A stretch of 64,000 bases of DNA from G965230065 sp965230065 (GTDB taxonomy: Bacteria > Bacteroidota > Bacteroidia > Cytophagales > Cyclobacteriaceae): positions 3,596,001 through 3,660,000 of the forward strand of contig OZ245942.1 of the NCBI GenBank assembly GCA_965230065.1, in the 5' to 3' direction. Positions 17,655-26,883 of the stretch are shown here, piece by piece (the stretch's first letter is position 1; each line of letters starts with the position of its first letter). Both the position numbers and the translations under genes were made by a program. The notes beneath the pieces were generated by a model. That model saw only the letters and a program-made list of their open reading frames with translations. It did not search any database and was not told the origin of the DNA.

Positions 17655-18473
17655 TTATTTTAAGAAGAGTACTTTCTCCTTATACTCTTGTTTTTGTGCT
17701 TCATCCACTTGCAAAAGGCTGCTAATGAGCCAACCGGAGTTTTTTGTGTCCCGGTTAAATTCCCTTACCTGGAATGCCCAGTTATCAATTTGCAGAAAAT
17801 GATAAGTAATGTCATTTACCTGTTTAAAGGTGAGGTTCTTTTGGTACAGTTCGTTGAAAAACAGTAATAACTGGGAAGGCTGAGCGGTAGAACTGATATA
17901 ATTTTGGTAATTAGCCGTATCGGCCAGGGCATCAATCAAGCCCAGGAAATCGGTGCCATAGCTGGCCGGGTTCAGGGCTTTCCGGTAATCTTTACTTTGT
18001 GGCAGGTTCAGAAAGTCGGCAGATACACTTTCAATGACCCATTTTGAGCTTCCGTTAGATTCTATGGTTTCTACTTTTAGTATCAGTGTGAAGTTTTCTG
18101 TGTTGCCTTTATACGTTCCCATACAATCGAGTTCGGCGAACCAGTTATCATCGTAAAAGTCAAGGTAGGGGGGAGGGTTGTTTTCGGTGACATCGGCCAG
18201 AAACTGTACAACCTCATCTTTTTTCCATGTAGTATCCGCATGGTTGAACAGGCTTTTGATCAGCTCGGAGCGGCTTACTTCTTCAAGGTTATATTTATCT
18301 TTCAGGTATTGCTTAATCAGGGTGAAATCAGAATTGTTGAAGCGCTCGATAAACTCATCTACCTGCTTTACCTGATACACAAAATTTTCTTCACCGGAAA
18401 ATGACCCTGTTTGCGCATGTACGCAATGGCAGATACAAAATAGGAATAGGGTAAGCAGGTGGGTTGTTTTCAT
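17655..18473 (-). CDS. Secreted protein of unknown function (272 aa)
   Basis: Signal peptide residues 1-21 (MKTTHLLTLFLFCICHCVHAQ). The mature protein is a mixed alpha/beta domain without membrane helices or recognisable catalytic motif. Residues 30-70 are helical and charged (YQVKQVDEFIERFNNSDFTL), and a central beta-type stretch (NWFAELDCMGTYKGNTENFTLILKVET) follows. It resembles the small conserved secreted proteins that accompany surface-protein operons in Bacteroidota, but I recognise no family. Gaps to its neighbours are 21 bp upstream and 9 bp downstream, which places it within the same transcription unit. Confidence 0.65.
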   Translation of the reverse strand: MKTTHLLTLFLFCICHCVHAQTGSFSGEENFVYQVKQVDEFIERFNNSDFTLIKQYLKDKYNLEEVSRSELIKSLFNHADTTWKKDEVVQFLADVTENNPPPYLDFYDDNWFAELDCMGTYKGNTENFTLILKVETIESNGSSKWVIESVSADFLNLPQSKDYRKALNPASYGTDFLGLIDALADTANYQNYISSTAQPSQLLLFFNELYQKNLTFKQVNDITYHFLQIDNWAFQVREFNRDTKNSGWLISSLLQVDEAQKQEYKEKVLFLK

Positions 18474-18494
18474 GGTTTCGGAAGGTTATAGGCC

Positions 18495-19559
18495 TCATTC
18501 AGCTTTCGTTTGTTGTACGCCAATATCGGACAGGAAAACATCCCAGGCTGTTTCTGTTTTTCCTTCTTTTTCCAGCTTATAAGCAGTAAGCACTACTTCA
18601 ATATCTTTCTGGGTAACGTCCTGGTATTGCACTTTTCCGTCTATAATTCCCCTGAATAGCTGCTGCACAGTAATGGTTCCATAATAATTGCCATCGGGGG
18701 CCAGCCTTAGTTTGGTAATGTAGTTGATATTACGCCAGGTAAGCTCCACCTGATCGTATTCCAGCAGGCGGATGCGTTGCAAATATTGGCGGATGCGGTA
18801 TCTGTCTTTTTCTTTTCTGTTCAAAGAAGAAACCTCAACCCAGGTAGAGTCATGGATAAATAATTTGATTGCGTTTTCTTCCGCTTTCTTTTTGTCGAAA
18901 GCATCAACTTTTTTATTACACAACTCACTCAGGTACCAGCCCAGGTCTTCGGCTTTTTGCAGGGCTTTTTGGGTAAACATTTCATAGTCAATCTCATCCA
19001 TATTCAGCTTTTCCCGCACTTCGGTACTGGAAAACGTATTCATGTCACCCAACTGGCTAAAGGCTGCCACTACTTTCGCAGGCTCGGCAAATAAGGTATG
19101 GCTGCCATCTTTCTGGATAACGGCCAGTAATTCATCTTTGCTCAAAGATGAATTTTCTCCGCTGTTGTTTTCCTGAAAAGTGACTTCATCGGCCTGTATA
19201 TCTATAAAAGTAGCCGGTATAACCTGGTTTTCTTTGGTGATGATTTTATGAATGTCGGCACTGGCCGCCTGCACCCACTGGGCAGTAGGGTTAGAAGGGA
19301 TGAGGTAAGAACCATTATTTTTAAAAGCCAGGACTACATCTTCTTTCAGGATATTATATACAGGCCCATCTACGTTGTCGAGTACCTTGTACTGAATTTT
19401 GTTGTCCATCACCCCGGAAATAACACAGGAAAGTATTTCCCCATCGTTTTTATAGAGTACATCGGCCTGGTATTCGTCCTGGGCATGCACCTGCCCACAA
19501 AACAGCCATAAAAAGCTGAAAAAAATATACGCCTGAATTGTGTGAATATTCATATTCAT
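18495..19559 (-). CDS. Secreted protein of unknown function (354 aa)
   Basis: Signal peptide about residues 1-27, ending CGQVHAQD. The first half contains two copies of a small beta motif: ADVLYKNDGEILSCVISGVMD with IQYKVLDNVDGPVYNILKEDVV, and HKIITKENQVIPATFIDIQADEVTFQ. The motif recurs in the 211 aa protein encoded just upstream and in many Bacteroidota proteins (a 'G.v..i..d.i.Y......gp.y.i....v' pattern). The second half (from ~170) is more helical and charged. No catalytic motif is visible. The shared motif suggests it descends from, or assembles with, the upstream gene product. Confidence 0.65.
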   Translation of the reverse strand: MNMNIHTIQAYIFFSFLWLFCGQVHAQDEYQADVLYKNDGEILSCVISGVMDNKIQYKVLDNVDGPVYNILKEDVVLAFKNNGSYLIPSNPTAQWVQAASADIHKIITKENQVIPATFIDIQADEVTFQENNSGENSSLSKDELLAVIQKDGSHTLFAEPAKVVAAFSQLGDMNTFSSTEVREKLNMDEIDYEMFTQKALQKAEDLGWYLSELCNKKVDAFDKKKAEENAIKLFIHDSTWVEVSSLNRKEKDRYRIRQYLQRIRLLEYDQVELTWRNINYITKLRLAPDGNYYGTITVQQLFRGIIDGKVQYQDVTQKDIEVVLTAYKLEKEGKTETAWDVFLSDIGVQQTKAE

Positions 19560-19592
19560 TGTGAATTTGCTTTTCGTCTTATAATTAATATT

Positions 19593-20228
19593 TCACCAAA
19601 GTTTCCACCATGGTTTCTTTTTTTCTTGTTTTGCACTATCTGTATGGGCAAAAACCTGCTCGTATCCGTTTTTGAAAATGACTTTTTCTACCTCGGTTAA
19701 AGGGGTTTGGGTAACTTTTTTATCATCAGGCTTTTCTTTGTATGAAAGCGTGTCGATGCCTACTTCCAGCACCTCGCCCAAAACTGGCTTGCCGCTGGCC
19801 AGGATAATTTGGTCGTAAAACCCCTGAATGTCCCCTGTTTTGCCATATTGAATATTTAAAACTTTTTTTATGGGAACAGATTCCACATCAGAAGACTCGG
19901 CTTGTGCATCTAAATATTCTATTTCCTCTTCACCCACCTGCACCACTTTTGCCAAAATAACTTTCTCATTGATGAGCCGGATGAGGTCCGGGGCGATAAA
20001 CTGCTGTTTACCATTTTCAAAGTTTATATAGGCTATCTTATAAATGGGTACTTTCAGGTTTTCAGTAGCGTTTTTGCCCTCGCGGATGCGCATGCTCACC
20101 GTATCAATATCAATTTCCGTAACCTTGCCCTCTATCTTTTTTCCGGTTTGCAAATGTACCTGGTCTTGTGCCGGGCTTCCCAGGTAACTGAGTAATAGCC
20201 ATGAAAATATAAAAAACCTAAGTATCAT
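19593..20228 (-). CDS. Secreted protein of unknown function (211 aa), first gene of the ten-gene run
   Basis: Signal peptide residues 1-20 (LLSYLGSPAQD). The mature part consists of three related segments, each with a 'G..i.G.V.Eid.dtvs.....' strand pattern: HLQTGKKIEGKVTEIDIDTV, LINEKVILAKVVQVGEEEIEY and LASGKPVLGEVLEVGIDTLSY. The first and third are followed by PIYKIAYINFENGKQ or PLTEVEKVIFKNGYE. This suggests three tandem small beta domains. The C-terminus is basic and Trp-rich (KQEKKKPWWKLW). It is the promoter-proximal gene of the minus-strand run. No enzyme function is indicated. Confidence 0.65.
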   Translation of the reverse strand: MILRFFIFSWLLLSYLGSPAQDQVHLQTGKKIEGKVTEIDIDTVSMRIREGKNATENLKVPIYKIAYINFENGKQQFIAPDLIRLINEKVILAKVVQVGEEEIEYLDAQAESSDVESVPIKKVLNIQYGKTGDIQGFYDQIILASGKPVLGEVLEVGIDTLSYKEKPDDKKVTQTPLTEVEKVIFKNGYEQVFAHTDSAKQEKKKPWWKLW

Positions 20229-20627
20229 TTATTTGCCGGGCTTTTTTTGGATGCTGCAGGGCCAGTATCCTAAAAACAATAAGTGAAATGAGGTGGCAAC
20301 ACGTAATGTTCCTGAAGGTATCCACTCATATGTATAAATTTTTCGCAGGCCGTTTAAATAATATTACATGCAAATACGTTTTGTTTGTTCGGACTGAGAA
20401 ATAGCAATATATAAAAAATATCAAAAAAATGCTTTTTTTTATTAAAATTATTCAGCAGATTAGGGTGCATTTTTGCTTTTTGTGTTGACAAAGGCATAAG
20501 GTTTATGATAAAATTAGTACACATGACATCTTTGGCCTGTATTTTGGTAAAAAAGAATCACGTAATTTAGTCAACACAGCGCATGCTTATGTAACATCAG
20601 ATTGAGGGGTTTACAATAATTTTTAAA
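20229..20627. promoter_or_regulatory. Divergent intergenic region (399 bp) with possible promoter
   Basis: No gene is visible. The region separates the ten-gene minus-strand run from the plus-strand lipoprotein gene, so it should hold promoters in both directions. On the plus strand TTGACA (20485-20490), a 17 bp spacer and ATAAAA (20508-20513) look like a sigma70-type pair, but Bacteroidota promoters usually read TTG/TAnnTTTG, so this is weak. A- and T-tracts near 20400-20445 make the centre very AT-rich. I found no TAnnTTTG element for the minus-strand run. Confidence 0.35.
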
Positions 20628-21077
20628 ATGCTCAAGGCACTATTGGTAGTTATTTTTTTAATAGGCTGCAAAACGTCGGTGATCATGGGTGAAAATGAAT
20701 TGACACTTGTCAAGGCTACGCAGCAAAAACTTTATACAGGAAGCAAAGGCGGGGGCGTGATTACCGAGTATAATATTTCATTAATAACCCCAAAAGGACA
20801 GGCTTTGCGATTTGATAGTGTTTGGATGAACAGGGAAAAATTCCCCATAAGTACGTTACATGAAGAAGCAAAGCATCCATCTTCTGCTATTGCGGCCGGG
20901 GATTCACTGGTATTAGTATTTTCTGAACATAAGGTAGGCCGTATGTCTGTGTACGGAAGAGTTTCCCCACCCATATCATATGATGGGGCAGCTTTGTTAC
21001 GATACTATCAGGAAGGGAAACCGAAGTTTATGGTTGTGCAGGAATTTGTTGCATTGGAGCCTGTGTATGCTCCTTAA
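20628..21077 (+). CDS. Small putative lipoprotein
   Basis: A 149 aa protein whose N-terminus MLKALLVVIFLIGCKTS is a short lipoprotein signal with a lipobox LIGC (Cys at residue 14). The mature part is beta-rich (EYNISLITPKGQALRFDSVW, GDSLVLVFSEHK) and has no enzyme motif. It precedes the 1893 aa T9SS protein by 38 bp and is probably co-transcribed with it. Its role may be to accompany that surface protein, but nothing proves this. Family not recognised. Confidence 0.62.
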   Translation: MLKALLVVIFLIGCKTSVIMGENELTLVKATQQKLYTGSKGGGVITEYNISLITPKGQALRFDSVWMNREKFPISTLHEEAKHPSSAIAAGDSLVLVFSEHKVGRMSVYGRVSPPISYDGAALLRYYQEGKPKFMVVQEFVALEPVYAP

Positions 21078-21115
21078 TGCTTGGGAATAAGCAAAAATAA
21101 CAATTTGACGAAGAG

Positions 21116-24100
21116 ATGAAGTGGTGTTTTACAGTTTTGGGGTTGTTGCTATTAATGCCATGTTATCTGTGGGCACAAAACTGGCAACAGGAAATTGCCC
21201 GCCAACCCCGTACTGATTTTTTTCAAATACAACGGGCATTCGAGCAGGAATGGGCAGTACGATCCAGTGAAAAAGGAAAAGGGTACAAGCAATTCAAAAG
21301 ATGGGAGTGGTTTTGGGAACAAAGAGTAGGTAAATCAGGGCAGTTTCCGCAACATGCTGTAACCTGTAAGGAGTGGGATAAATATTGCCAGGCGCACCCT
21401 GATGTTACTTTGCTCAATCGCCAATTGCCCGCTTTTCAGCGTTTACAACAAACAGCAGAAATCCCGCTTTCATTGCCGAAAGGCAATTGGGAACCTATGG
21501 GACCCGATACTTCACCGGGCGGATATAATGGCATTGGCCGCATTAATTGCATTGGCTTTCACCCTTCCAAATCCAACACTTTCTGGGTGGGCAGTCCGGC
21601 AGGGGGGCTTTGGAAAACCACTGATGGCGGACAATCCTGGACATCCAATACCGATAATTTACCGGTTTTGGGCGTATCTTCCATTGCTGTAGATTATACC
21701 AATCCTGATATTATTTACATTGCTACCGGCGATGCAGATAATGCCTACGGAATTCCGGGGCAACCTTCGGCTGGTTATACACAGAGTGTGGGCATTTTGA
21801 AGTCTACCGATGGTGGGGCTACCTGGAATCCTACCGGCTTGCATTGGGAAGCAGAGGAAGTCAACTTAATTGGCACATTGCTGATGCACCCGGTTTATCC
21901 TAATGTTTTGATTGCTGCCACATCAGATGGCATTTATAAAACAGAAAATAGTGGGAATACCTGGCAGAAAACACAGTCGGGGCATTTTCAGGATATGGAA
22001 TTTAAGCCTGGTGAGCCTTCTGTATTGTATGCCTCCACTTTTAGCTGGGGTGGAAATGCACAGGTTTACAAATCTTCAGACACGGGTTCATCCTGGAGCC
22101 AGAAGACCCAGTTTTCAGGGCTGCTTAGAATTGCCCTGGCCGTAACCGAAGCCAATGATAAATTTGTGTATGCCTTGTGTGCCAATACTGCCGACAGGGG
22201 CTTTGGCGGGTTTTATCAATCTGATAACAGCGGCAATACCTTTACGCTTGTGTTTGCCAAAGAAAAGAAAAATCTGCTGGGCTGGAGTTCAGCAGGAAGT
22301 GATAAAGGCGGACAAGGGTGGTATGACTTAGCCGTGGCGGCTTCTCCCGCAGAACAAAACACAGTGTACGTAGGTGGGGTCAACACCTGGAAATCTACTG
22401 ATGGAGGAGAGAACTGGAATGTAAATAATGTTTGGTTCAATACTTCGGCATTTCCAACAGTACATGCTGATAAACATTTTCTGGCCTTTCATCCGGCACA
22501 GCCAAATACGCTCTTTGAAGGTAATGACGGTGGCCTGTACAAAACAACCAACGGCGGAAATAATTGGACAGACCTCTCCAACGGACTGCAAATCACACAG
22601 TTTTATCGGTTAGGAACATCCGCTACAGATGCAGGATTTACCGTGGCAGGAGCGCAGGACAATGGCACCAAACGATTGGAAAAAGATACCTGGGTTGAAA
22701 CATTAGGAGGGGATGGCATGGAGTGCATTGTGGATTATGAAAATGCGAATATCAGGTATTACTCTCAACAAAGTGGCAGGATTTTCCGATCAATGGGAGG
22801 GGCCAATGTCAATATAACGCAGAATATTCCTGGTAATCCTTCAGGAGCCTGGGTTACGCCTTATGTGATGGACCCCGAAGACCCTAAAACTTTATATGCC
22901 GGTTACCGGAAAGTATTTAAAACTACAGACCGGGGTAATTCCTGGACAGCCATTTCAGATGAACTGGATGGGTTTCTGTTGCAATCGCTGGCCGTGGCTC
23001 CTTCTGATCCCCAAACCATTTATGCCGGTAACAGTTACAATTTGTTTGCTACCCATAACGGGGGAGGAAAATGGCAATCTCTGTCCGACAAACTGCCCAA
23101 CCACCCTTATGCGTTAACCTACATAACCGTGCACCCCGAAAAGCCTGAAACCTTATGGGTTACCTATTCGGGTTATGCAGATGGTAAAAAAGTGTATTTA
23201 TCAGAAGACGGGGGCAAAAACTGGGAAAATATCTCCGGAACGCTGCCCAATCTGCCTGTCAACTGTATTGTATATCAGAAAGAAAGTGCCGGGAACCTGT
23301 ATGTTGGTACGGACGTGGGCGTATTTTACAGAAACCAGTACATGGACGACTGGGAAGTATTCAGCGAAGGCTTGCCCAATGTGATTGTGACAGAACTGGA
23401 AATACAATACAGTGCCGGAAAATTGCGGGCTGCCACCTTTGGGCGGGGGCTGTGGCAAACAGACATCCTGCCCGGTGACCCTTTCATACCCATACAGGAA
23501 AATGACTCACTGGCTTTGGTGGCTTTGTATAACAGTACCAATGGTAAAAACTGGAAAAAGAAAGAAGGCTGGCTTGCCAAACCCGTCAGGGAATGGGAAG
23601 GCATTTCCGTAGAAGGCGACCGGGTAAAAGAAATCTCATTGAATAGCAATAACCTGAAAGGTACGATTCCGCCGGGAATTGGCGATTTGGAGCAATTAAC
23701 GGTATTATCATTAAATGACAACCAAATAAGCGGAAACATTCCCCTTGAATTAGGAAGTTTGAAAAACCTTCAACTTCTTTTTCTTAGCAATAATCAGTTT
23801 ACTGGTGAAATACCCGCTGAAATAGGTGGCATGCAGCAATTGAAAGAGTTGGTTTTGCGAAAAAATCAACTGGATGGTACACTACCTTCCCAAATTACCC
23901 AGCTAAGTGAACTTCGCCTGCTCGACATATCCGAAAATAAACTGACGGGCGCCATTTCTGATAATATCGGAAGTTTTGATAAAATACGGGAAATATATTT
24001 TCAAAATAATTTATTTACAGGCAATGTCCCTGAAAGCCTGGGAAGCCTTTCAAAACTATCCCATGTGAACCTGAGCCATAATTTTTTGGAAGGAAATTTT

Positions 24101-26797
24101 CCCGAACTCGATCATAGTATTGAAAGCCTGCTTGATATTAGTCACAATAACTTTACAGGGATTCCACCGCTCAAGGGTAAGGTTGGGGGTAAGCTGAACG
24201 TTACACACAACGCACTTACTTTTGAAGATATTTCTCCCAATATAGACATTAAAGATTTCACCTATGAGCCTCAGCGTGAAATTGGGGAAGCCAAGAATAT
24301 TGCAGCCAGCGAAGGCGACCGGTTCGTTATTAATCTGAACGTTGACCAAAAAGAAAAAAATAATAAATACACCTGGTTTAAAGATGGCGATGAAATTGAG
24401 CAAACAGGTAAGAACGAGTTTGTGATAGAAGAAGTGGAAAGTGAAGATGCGGGTGTGTATACCTGTGCCATCACCAATAAAAAGGTAAAAGGGCTTACCA
24501 TCAAGAGTAAGCCGGTAACCCTTACAATAGACAACCGCTCACAATTCATCACGATAGAAGATATTCCCGACAAAACTTTTGGGGATGAACCTTTTGAACT
24601 TACAGCAACCGCCAGCTCTGGCTTGCCCGTTAGTTTTGTCCTTGTATCAGGCCCGGCTACCTTGGATGGAAAAACCCTTACCATTACCGGGGCAGGGAAA
24701 GTGATAGTGCGGGTAGAACAAAAAGGAAATGATGACTTTACGCCTGCCAATCCGGTAGAGAAAAGCTTTTTGGTATTGAAAGCCCCGCAGCTCATTACTT
24801 TTGAAGCATTGGCCGATAAAACTTTTGGTGATGCCCCTTTTGAACTTGCTGCTACGGCCGCTTCGGGATTGCCGGTGGACTTTAACGTAGTTTCCGGCCC
24901 GGCTACCATTGAAAATAATTTACTCACCATTGCAGGGGCCGGAGAAATTACAGTGCGCGCCATGCAGCTAGGCAACGATAACCACAAGGCTGCCGAACCG
25001 GTTGAGCGAAGCTTTCAGGTAGAAAAAGCCACACAAACTATTACCTTTAGCAAAATAGATGATAAAACATATCTTGATGCCCCATTTTCTTTAGAAGCCA
25101 GTTCAAGTGCTGGCCTGCCCGTTAGCTATAACATCATTGATAGTGATGCCCGGGCTGTGTTTGACACACTGGATGTGAGCCGGACAACCATCCGCCTGAT
25201 AGGCGCGGGCAAAGTAACCATTCGCGCTGAGCAGGCGGGCAATGAAAATTACAAGGCTGCCGAACCTGTACTTCAATCATTTACGGTAAATAAAGCTGCA
25301 CAAACTATTGATTTTCAAGAAATTGACAATAAATCCCCTGATGACCCACCTTTTGACCTGGAAGCCCTGGCTACTTCAGGATTAGCAGTCAATTTTGTAT
25401 TATTATCTGGCCCGGCTACGCTTGATGACAAAACCCTCACCCTCACAGGCCCTGGTGAAGTTATGGTGCGGGCTGAACAGGAAGGTAATGACAATTTTTT
25501 AGCAGCCAATCCGGTTTCACAAACATTTGTGGTGCTCAAAGGTTTTCAGCAAATTATATTTAATTCAATTTCTGACCGAATTTTTGGTGACGAACCATTT
25601 GACCTAACTGCTACCGCCAGCTCTGATTTACCCATACAATATACAGTGGTTTCCGGCCCGGCTACTTTAGATGGCAATGAGCTTACCCTCACAGGTGCGG
25701 GAATGGTAACTGTGCGTGCCGAGCAAAACGGCAACGATGAGTTTGAGCCTGCCGAACCGGTTGAGCAAAGTTTTGAAGTGGCAAAGGGTTTTCAGGAACT
25801 GCTTTCTTTTGAAGAAATTTCTGATAAAATGGTTAGCGATGAACCTTTTGAACCTACTGCTTTGGCAAGTTCTGGTTTGCCCGTAACCTTTTCCATAATA
25901 TCAGGCCCTGCTTTGGTAGAAAAAAACCTTATTGAACTCACCGGAACCGGAGAAGTAACAGTGCTGGCCACACAGCCGGGCAGTGAAAACTACCGTCCTT
26001 CTGATTCTTTAGTACAAAGCTTTGTTGTAACCAAAGGAACGCAAACCATTACTTTTTCTTCAATTTCCGATAAAATTTTTGGTGATGACCCATTCGTTTT
26101 GGATGCAACGGCCAGTTCAGGTTTGCCTGTGAGTTTTACCGTAATTTCCGGGCCTGTTGCGTTAGACGAAAGTACTGTTACCGTTACAGGTACGGGCACA
26201 GCTACAATAAAAGCTGAGCAATCTGGCGATGAAAATTATGAGGCAGCCGGTCCGGTAGAGCAAAACTTCAGCATAGCCAGGGCAGCACAAACCATCAGTT
26301 TTGAGCCAATAGAAGATAAAACTTCAGAAGATACCCCCTTTGCCCTGAATGCAACGGCCAGTTCGGGTTTACCTGTAAGTTTTTCTGTTGTATCCGGCCC
26401 AGCTACAGTTGCTGAAGATATGCTGTCACTTACCGGAGATGGAGGAGAGGTTACCGTCAAAGCGTCTCAAGCTGGCAACGAGCATTTTGAACCAGCCCCG
26501 GAAGTACAGCAAAGTTTTGAAGTAGAAGAAGTTACAGGTATTGAGGATGAAATAACTAAAGCAGGTTTGAACATATTTCCCAATCCGGCCCAAAGCCAGT
26601 TGTTCATTGAAGCTGACCTTTCCCGATGGCACAATAGCCACGTGTATATCAGGGATGCCATAGGAAAAGAGGTTGCGCAATATCCATTAAAAACTGAAAA
26701 ACTGACCATAGACCTGAGCGGGCAAAGTGCCGGATTGTATTTAATACTCATCCGCAAAGGCCAGAATCTTTTTACGCTCAGGTTTGTGAAGGAGTAA
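21116..26797 (+). CDS. Giant T9SS-sorted protein: BNR/VPS10-like propeller, LRR, Ig-like and eight tandem repeats
   Basis: 1893 aa with a signal peptide to about residue 22 (PCYLWAQN). Residues ~120-790 form sialidase/VPS10-like propeller repeats (GGLWKTTDGGQSWTS, GLYKTTNGGNNWTDLS, VYKSSDTGSSWS). About 795-1030 are leucine-rich repeats (LTVLSLNDNQISGNIPLELG). About 1052-1135 are an Ig-like domain with the DAGVYTC motif. About 1142-1807 are eight tandem ~82 aa repeats. The last ~75 residues are a T9SS sorting domain (LNIFPNPAQSQLFIEAD ... GLYLILIRKGQ). The architecture indicates a long stalked surface protein for adhesion or glycan binding. The ligand is unknown, and no catalytic residues were identified in the propeller. 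Confidence 0.88.
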   Translation: MKWCFTVLGLLLLMPCYLWAQNWQQEIARQPRTDFFQIQRAFEQEWAVRSSEKGKGYKQFKRWEWFWEQRVGKSGQFPQHAVTCKEWDKYCQAHPDVTLLNRQLPAFQRLQQTAEIPLSLPKGNWEPMGPDTSPGGYNGIGRINCIGFHPSKSNTFWVGSPAGGLWKTTDGGQSWTSNTDNLPVLGVSSIAVDYTNPDIIYIATGDADNAYGIPGQPSAGYTQSVGILKSTDGGATWNPTGLHWEAEEVNLIGTLLMHPVYPNVLIAATSDGIYKTENSGNTWQKTQSGHFQDMEFKPGEPSVLYASTFSWGGNAQVYKSSDTGSSWSQKTQFSGLLRIALAVTEANDKFVYALCANTADRGFGGFYQSDNSGNTFTLVFAKEKKNLLGWSSAGSDKGGQGWYDLAVAASPAEQNTVYVGGVNTWKSTDGGENWNVNNVWFNTSAFPTVHADKHFLAFHPAQPNTLFEGNDGGLYKTTNGGNNWTDLSNGLQITQFYRLGTSATDAGFTVAGAQDNGTKRLEKDTWVETLGGDGMECIVDYENANIRYYSQQSGRIFRSMGGANVNITQNIPGNPSGAWVTPYVMDPEDPKTLYAGYRKVFKTTDRGNSWTAISDELDGFLLQSLAVAPSDPQTIYAGNSYNLFATHNGGGKWQSLSDKLPNHPYALTYITVHPEKPETLWVTYSGYADGKKVYLSEDGGKNWENISGTLPNLPVNCIVYQKESAGNLYVGTDVGVFYRNQYMDDWEVFSEGLPNVIVTELEIQYSAGKLRAATFGRGLWQTDILPGDPFIPIQENDSLALVALYNSTNGKNWKKKEGWLAKPVREWEGISVEGDRVKEISLNSNNLKGTIPPGIGDLEQLTVLSLNDNQISGNIPLELGSLKNLQLLFLSNNQFTGEIPAEIGGMQQLKELVLRKNQLDGTLPSQITQLSELRLLDISENKLTGAISDNIGSFDKIREIYFQNNLFTGNVPESLGSLSKLSHVNLSHNFLEGNFPELDHSIESLLDISHNNFTGIPPLKGKVGGKLNVTHNALTFEDISPNIDIKDFTYEPQREIGEAKNIAASEGDRFVINLNVDQKEKNNKYTWFKDGDEIEQTGKNEFVIEEVESEDAGVYTCAITNKKVKGLTIKSKPVTLTIDNRSQFITIEDIPDKTFGDEPFELTATASSGLPVSFVLVSGPATLDGKTLTITGAGKVIVRVEQKGNDDFTPANPVEKSFLVLKAPQLITFEALADKTFGDAPFELAATAASGLPVDFNVVSGPATIENNLLTIAGAGEITVRAMQLGNDNHKAAEPVERSFQVEKATQTITFSKIDDKTYLDAPFSLEASSSAGLPVSYNIIDSDARAVFDTLDVSRTTIRLIGAGKVTIRAEQAGNENYKAAEPVLQSFTVNKAAQTIDFQEIDNKSPDDPPFDLEALATSGLAVNFVLLSGPATLDDKTLTLTGPGEVMVRAEQEGNDNFLAANPVSQTFVVLKGFQQIIFNSISDRIFGDEPFDLTATASSDLPIQYTVVSGPATLDGNELTLTGAGMVTVRAEQNGNDEFEPAEPVEQSFEVAKGFQELLSFEEISDKMVSDEPFEPTALASSGLPVTFSIISGPALVEKNLIELTGTGEVTVLATQPGSENYRPSDSLVQSFVVTKGTQTITFSSISDKIFGDDPFVLDATASSGLPVSFTVISGPVALDESTVTVTGTGTATIKAEQSGDENYEAAGPVEQNFSIARAAQTISFEPIEDKTSEDTPFALNATASSGLPVSFSVVSGPATVAEDMLSLTGDGGEVTVKASQAGNEHFEPAPEVQQSFEVEEVTGIEDEITKAGLNIFPNPAQSQLFIEADLSRWHNSHVYIRDAIGKEVAQYPLKTEKLTIDLSGQSAGLYLILIRKGQNLFTLRFVKE
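24541..26535 (+). repeat. Eight tandem coding repeats (~82 codons each) in the 1893 aa T9SS protein
   Basis: Eight successive copies follow the pattern Q.ItF..I.DK.fgD.PF.L.A.ASSGLPV.f.vvSGPAtl, then LTlTGaG.VTVrAeQ.Gn....aA.PV.qSF.V. Unit 3 carries an insertion replacing the SGPATL segment (IIDSDARAVFDTLDVSR). They resemble Ig-like (MBG-type) stalk domains. Units differ enough that they are not a recent DNA expansion. Confidence 0.85.
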
Positions 26798-26883
26798 AAG
26801 GTGATTTTTCAGTATACCGAAAAAACCATATATTTCAGTTTATATGTAATTGGGATATTGAAAAACACAACCCTGTCAAATAA

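Noticed and set aside
20485..20513. Sigma70-like TTGACA-17 bp-ATAAAA promoter before the lipoprotein gene
   Set aside because: It fits the E. coli consensus, but Bacteroidota polymerases use a different -7 element. Reported only as a weak note within the divergent region.
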